Of a stretch of DNA of 64,000 bases, positions 56,267 through 64,000 are shown in pieces. This DNA comes from Peteryoungia desertarenae (GTDB lineage: Bacteria; Pseudomonadota; Alphaproteobacteria; Rhizobiales; Rhizobiaceae), in assembly GCF_005860795.2 (NCBI RefSeq), contig NZ_CP058350.1, positions 91,001-155,000 of the forward strand, given 5' to 3'. Under the pieces are notes generated by a model. The model worked only from the letters and a program-made list of their open reading frames with translations, did no database searches and was not told the origin of the DNA. Position numbers and translations under genes: made by a program. Within the stretch, counting starts at the first letter, position 1. The number at the start of each line of letters is the position of its first letter.

Positions 56267-57205
56267 TCAGGCGGGTACGGCTTGCCGTAAGCCCGGCAGG
56301 CTGGCAAAGCCAATCCGCACCTGCGGCCGGTCGGGGTGCACGGCAGCATCCGATATTCGGGATGAACGATTGTCGGCCCTCAGCCGCAAACCTTCCGGCT
56401 CCGGCGTATCGACCCATGGCGCGGCTCCGACGCGTCGATCCTGCTCTGACAGCGTCTTGTATTGAGCTTCAGCCGAACGTGCCTGTTTCCAGTTCTGCTC
56501 GATGCCCTGCTGGAAGGATCGGCGCAGATAAGCAATGGCTTTGCCTGCGCCCTCGATCGACAGCAGATGATCGAGATCGGCGACGGGCCAGATGCCCGTC
56601 GGGGTATCACGGTTGGCATTCTGCGCATCGAGAATGACGACCTGCACTTCCCCGGCAACCAGCCGATGATGCTCGCGATAAAGAAGATCCGGTACCGTCA
56701 GAGCTCCGGCCAGCATACGGCGTTTCAGGTCCTGGAGCCGGGGAGCGTCGTAGGAACTCAGACTGCGCTTCACGTCGACGACGTAAGCGAGCCTGGTCTT
56801 CTTGTTCACGATGATCAGGTCAGGCGTGTAACCCCGCCGGCCGCCTGCGTCCGCATCCAGTGTCAGTGATGCATAGTTACGAGGATCATTGCGCTCGACG
56901 ACATCAAGCGCTGCCTTGGTCACCGGAAGCCGGATGTTTTCCGTAAGCACTACGAGATCGGGATTGAGACCAGCGATCAGGCCAATACCGCGCTCGATCA
57001 GACGGCCCTCGGCTGCCGGCACAGTGCGCAGGAGACAAGAGACATCGGCGAGACCTGACGACAGCGCCTCAAGCAGCGCCGTCGTGCTGAAGCTCGACGA
57101 CAGCACGGAATGGCACAGCCCATCGAGTTTCGGGTGCAGCACCTCTGGATCGACGGCATACAAAAAGGTTGGCGCGGAAGCCGCACCGGAATGAAGATCA
57201 GTCAT
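56267..57205 (-). CDS. Putative PD-(D/E)XK-fold protein, first gene of the AAA/M41 operon
   Basis: 312 residues. The pattern Pro128-Asp129 (GYTPDLIIVN), 14 residues, then Asp144-Val-Lys146 (YVVDVKRSL) is the core of a PD-(D/E)XK nuclease, with Glu71 (LIERGIGLIAGL) as a possible helix-1 acid. A Gln/Asp/Asn-rich stretch follows. No named family is recognised. AGGATTCTC precedes the ATG. The gap to the next gene is 103 bases, so the operon assignment is likely but not certain. It could be a nuclease controlled by the AAA/protease pair. Confidence 0.65.
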   Translation of the reverse strand: MTDLHSGAASAPTFLYAVDPEVLHPKLDGLCHSVLSSSFSTTALLEALSSGLADVSCLLRTVPAAEGRLIERGIGLIAGLNPDLVVLTENIRLPVTKAALDVVERNDPRNYASLTLDADAGGRRGYTPDLIIVNKKTRLAYVVDVKRSLSSYDAPRLQDLKRRMLAGALTVPDLLYREHHRLVAGEVQVVILDAQNANRDTPTGIWPVADLDHLLSIEGAGKAIAYLRRSFQQGIEQNWKQARSAEAQYKTLSEQDRRVGAAPWVDTPEPEGLRLRADNRSSRISDAAVHPDRPQVRIGFASLPGLRQAVPA

Positions 57206-57720
57206 GTGAGAATCCTATTGTTGATCGACAGCCAGAGACAATCATGGTCAGCTGAGGACGCCGTCCGGCGCGCTCGACCATGACAATTGCCAGCGATGTC
57301 GATGAGGGTGCGATCAGACGTCCAAAGACGCCGCCGGTGAACCGGATGCGACAAATGACACGAGGCCAGCCGTCACAGCGCGAACGGAATCGTCGCCTGG
57401 ACGATCACCAACATCAGGATCAACAGGATCCGACACATAGAAAGCTTCCACCGGGGAAGCGAAGCGGGTAAGGCTCTTCATAGCCCAAGTCCTTCTAGTC
57501 CAAGGTTGCGGGTCAGGCCCTCGTTCGGTGTTGGTAGCACCGGCGGGGGCCGCTTAAGTTCCGGAGAAGATTACGTTTCTCCGATACACTCCACAGATAG
57601 CCCGGAGCACCGTGTCCGGCAAGGTCGAAAGAACGTACCCGGAACAGAGAGCTCCGCTATGGTTAACGGTGCACGCGTCGGGACGAGGCAATAGGGCTTG
57701 GTTTCACAGGCACAAAACGC
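57206..57720. other. Gene-free region between the AAA/M41 operon and the next gene
   Basis: About 515 bases with only short open frames lacking ribosome binding sites. It must hold the promoter for the minus-strand operon at its left end. I see no clear repeat. Confidence 0.4.
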
Positions 57721-57749
57721 AAAAAGGCCCCGCACGCATGCAGGGCCTT
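57721..57749 (-). terminator. Terminator of the gene at 57775-58830
   Basis: Stem AAGGCCC / GGGCCTT around an inner GCATGC-containing loop, with a T run on the minus strand, 26 bases past the stop. Confidence 0.8.
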
Positions 57750-57774
57750 CAGGGTTTGATGATCAATCGCGGCA

Positions 57775-58830
57775 TCAGGTCTCGACCGACTTGAGCTCCT
57801 CGGCCGGTACCGTGTCGATCGGATCCAGCGGCGGCGCGGCAACAGTAATTCTGTCGTCATCAGCCGCAACTTCTGCTGATTGCGTTACCTCGCGTTCAGC
57901 GACGACAGTCGTCGTTTCTGCCTGGCTTGTTGATCCAATAAACGTCTCTGGAAGAGGATCGCCATGGACGGCAAACTTGAGAAGTGGCAAGACTTCATCT
58001 TGCAGCCACGGCACAAAATCCGAGCGAACAGGCCATTTGTCTTCAAATGCCATCAAGTGCAGCAATCTCTGAACGCGGCCCCAGGGTGTGTCCTCAGGCA
58101 AATGTCCAGGATAAAGCCGGGTCTGAATCTGAAGCGTCATCGGCGACGCAATCACATCGATCAATGTGCTGGCATCGCGGCATTCCTGGAGGATGGATAT
58201 CCTCAAGTGGCTCTTGATGACCGATTTTCCGAGCTCCAACGGCTGGAGTGCGAGTTCAACTTCCCTCAGGATACTTGCCATCAGCTTTCTGAACTTCGCC
58301 ATGTCGTGAGCAATCTTTGCCTGAACCACTGCCTGCAAACCGACTTCACCACCGATGAGAATTGCTGACTGCGATTTCTTCTCGGCCCTATTCTGTATAC
58401 CGAGCAAGGATCTGATCTGCGTACGATTGAACCGCTCACCATGACCAATGCGGTCGGCCAATTGCGACACCGCCTGAGGCTCGCCCTTGGCCAGCTCAAA
58501 CAATTCAGTTGTCGCCAACCCGGCATTAACAAGCACCTCGCGATGCTCCGAAAGCCGCTCATGCACAAGAATAAAGTTCCACGCCGAACGAACGGTGTAC
58601 CTTGAGACCCCCTTCAGCCACTTGCCGAACTCTTTCTTCGCAAGTATCGCCTTCGCCTCCGCAAAGCACTTCCCATAAATGAAGGCGCACTCAGTAGACG
58701 ATATGTTTGCCGAGACGACCATATCGGCAATTTCGTCCAGCCGTCTCTGCTGCTCTTGATTGACGGCGGCCTCGTCCCCTGCGTACATCACCAGCGCTGT
58801 GCTGGCTTTACCCTCGTGTAGGCCATTCAT
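57775..58830 (-). CDS. DUF3102-like protein, possible DNA-associated factor of the element
   Basis: About 351 residues. The segment at about 40-90 (AFIYGKCFAEAKAILAKKEF, then RYTVRSAWNFILVHERL) resembles DUF3102, a helix-turn-helix-like domain seen in plasmid and phage genes. The rest is helical; the last 60 residues are acidic and low complexity (VAEREVTQSAEVAADDDRI). The function is unknown; position beside the recombinase suggests a role in element maintenance or regulation. The start is uncertain: ATG 58830, TTG 58866 (with GGAG) or ATG 58902 are possible. Confidence 0.6.
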   Translation of the reverse strand: MNGLHEGKASTALVMYAGDEAAVNQEQQRRLDEIADMVVSANISSTECAFIYGKCFAEAKAILAKKEFGKWLKGVSRYTVRSAWNFILVHERLSEHREVLVNAGLATTELFELAKGEPQAVSQLADRIGHGERFNRTQIRSLLGIQNRAEKKSQSAILIGGEVGLQAVVQAKIAHDMAKFRKLMASILREVELALQPLELGKSVIKSHLRISILQECRDASTLIDVIASPMTLQIQTRLYPGHLPEDTPWGRVQRLLHLMAFEDKWPVRSDFVPWLQDEVLPLLKFAVHGDPLPETFIGSTSQAETTTVVAEREVTQSAEVAADDDRITVAAPPLDPIDTVPAEELKSVET

Positions 58831-59243
58831 CGTTATGTTTTCATCTTTACGCTTTCGATTTTTCAATGTTCTAACTCCACGGCACCATTGCCGTTTAAAC
58901 ATGGTCAGAGCAAAATCTCCTTCTGTCAACATTTGAATTTCAATTTAATCTCATTCATGACAACATGAACGACGTCTTTAAGGACACTATACGCATGCCA
59001 TGGGTTTCCAACTTCGCTCTTAGGTTATTATTCCAATTCCGTATTTTCGATACTTGCGATGACGGAATATCATCCCATATTTTCGCTGTCGAAGACGCGC
59101 TGGTCGCGCGGGAAGGCTGTTGAACCGCCTCTTCCGGCGTGCATTTGACACCCAGCATGCGCATGCACGGACACTTGATCACGAGCAGCCCGGACATCCG
59201 CGCACGCCCGGTTTAAGCACGTATTTTTTTAAACGGAATTATC
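58831..59243. promoter_or_regulatory. Divergent region between the DUF3102-like and recombinase genes
   Basis: 413 bases between divergent genes, AT-rich in parts. CCGTTTAAAC at 58891-58900 and TTTAAACGG at 59228-59236 are inverted copies, one near each gene start. They could bind one regulator controlling both. No convincing gene lies inside. Confidence 0.45.
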
Positions 59244-61133
<1,890 letters not shown>

Positions 61134-61169
61134 TTATGTTTGAGCCAGTGTCTGGCGTTGTTGCCAGAT

Positions 61170-61196
61170 GACCGGGTGCGTAGCCCGGTCTTTTTT
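61170..61196 (+). terminator. Rightward terminator between recombinase/tRNA-fMet and 5S rRNA
   Basis: Perfect stem GACCGGG / CCCGGTC with a 7-base loop and six T on the plus strand. It would end transcripts that leave the recombinase gene across the antisense of the tRNA and keep them from entering the rRNA operon from behind. Confidence 0.85.
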
Positions 61197-61236
61197 ATTC
61201 GTCCTTCCTCGGTCACTTTCGTTCCCTGCGGCGAGG

Positions 61237-61258
61237 ACCGGGGCTGCTCCACCCCGCG
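61237..61258 (-). pseudogene. Fragment of a second tRNA-fMet 5' end
   Basis: 22 bases on the minus strand (CGCGGGGTGGAGCAGCCC and then CGGT) match the first 21 bases of tRNA-fMet apart from one extra C. The match ends in the D loop. It lies between 5S and the intact tRNA. It may be a remnant of a tandem gene or of another integration. Confidence 0.7.
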
Positions 61259-61389
61259 CCAAGAGCGTCTCGGGAGTATTGAGACGCTTGAGAGACTGTA
61301 TCAAGCAGAAAGGGCCGCTTGGATAGCGGCCCGATGTTTCCGGCTTGGGCCGAGTATCTGTGCTTGAGAAGATTATGATTGCCTTTAGC

Positions 61390-61508
61390 AGACCTGGCAG
61401 CGACCTACTCTCCCGCGTCTTGAGACGAAGTACCATTGGCGCTGGGGCGTTTCACGGCCGTGTTCGGAATGGGAACGGGTGCAGCCACCCCGCCATAACC
61501 ACCAGGTC
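61390..61508 (-). rRNA. rrf: 5S ribosomal RNA
   Basis: About 119 bases on the minus strand, beginning GACCTGGTGGTTATGGCGGG and ending CGCTGCCAGGTC. The ends pair with each other as expected, and the central CCGAACACGGCCGTGAAAC is characteristic of alphaproteobacterial 5S. Confidence 0.96.
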
Positions 61509-61723
61509 AGCTAAGGGCAATCATTGAGAAGCTGGTACAGACATTCGCCTGTTTTCCTTATTGAACACGTCTTTTCTCTGCCATCGTCTGCCTGGGACTA
61601 CCCATACAGGCCGATAGGCCGTCGCGCCTCGTGGCGCGGCCCGTCCGGAGCGCGAAGCGCGTCAGGACAGAAGAGAAGCATCATCGGCGCTGCAAGCAGC
61701 GCTGATGAGCACAAGCAATGAGA
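61509..61723 (-). other. 23S-5S internal spacer
   Basis: About 215 bases with a GC-rich hairpin region near 61,610-61,670 (GGCCGTCGCGCC pairing segments) that probably contributes to processing of the 3' end of 23S and the 5' end of 5S. No gene. Confidence 0.6.

Positions 61724-64000
<2,277 letters not shown>

Noticed and set aside
58955..59197. An 80-codon minus-strand frame (SGLLVIKCPCMRMLGVKC)
   Set aside because: GTG start without a convincing ribosome binding site, no family, and it lies in the divergent control region; it may be chance.

Overview
The window is a chromosomal segment of an alphaproteobacterium, most likely a member of the Rhizobiaceae (Rhizobium/Agrobacterium/Neorhizobium-like). 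The evidence is the tetrameric sarcosine oxidase genes soxBDAG, a GTG-started rpsU, an alphaproteobacterial aa3-oxidase subunit IV, an Omp25/31-type outer membrane protein, an ornithine decarboxylase with a long leader, and an rRNA operon ending 23S-5S-tRNA-fMet. No taxonomic search could be run, so the genus is open.

Positions 1-37,280 are ordinary backbone. In order they hold the sox operon (minus strand), rpsU, a TPR lipoprotein, a small cytochrome oxidase subunit, a TRAP transporter (two membrane subunits on plus, a TakP-like binding protein convergent on minus), a class I glutamine amidotransferase, a 2-hydroxyacid dehydrogenase with its LacI-type regulator, a MarR regulator, a creatininase-family enzyme, and a COG0523 metallochaperone with a WD40 partner. 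They continue with a porin, ornithine decarboxylase with a candidate structured leader, a LysR regulator, a DUF1007/NicO metal-transport pair, two acetyltransferases, a DUF533/TerB protein, KDPG aldolase, a CYTH/CHAD pair, trhO, ppsA, a ferric-iron ABC permease and binding protein, and an acyl-CoA dehydrogenase.

Positions 37,279-61,069 look like an integrated mobile element of about 23.8 kb. A 13-base copy of the 3' end of tRNA-fMet lies at the left edge, exactly where the sequence becomes AT-richer. The complete tRNA-fMet lies at the right edge, and a large serine recombinase reads across the right-hand copy into the antisense of the tRNA. If the two 13-base copies were joined in an excised circle, the recombinase frame would stop immediately after the shared core, which supports these ends. 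The cargo is mainly defence-like and falls into three blocks. (a) A four-gene minus-strand operon holds a two-TM protein, an unknown protein, a geranylgeranyl-reductase-type FAD enzyme and a DUF1887/Card1-like PD-(D/E)XK protein without a CARF domain. (b) A restriction-modification-like cassette holds a C5 cytosine methyltransferase, a MORC-like GHKL ATPase, a Z1 helicase-like ATPase, a DUF4420 nuclease and AIPR, with a divergent Vsr endonuclease. (c) A four-gene operon holds a PD-(D/E)XK-like protein, a repeat protein, an AAA+ ATPase and a separate M41 metalloprotease. The last two together correspond to an FtsH protein cut inside the AAA lid.

Blocks (a) and (c) are the best candidates for undescribed systems. 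Block (b) matches architectures already predicted from comparative genomics (MORC/Z1/AIPR restriction systems).

Positions 61,057-64,000 are the distal part of an rRNA operon on the minus strand: tRNA-fMet, a 22-base fragment of a second tRNA-fMet 5' end, 5S rRNA, and about 2.3 kb of 23S rRNA running off the window.
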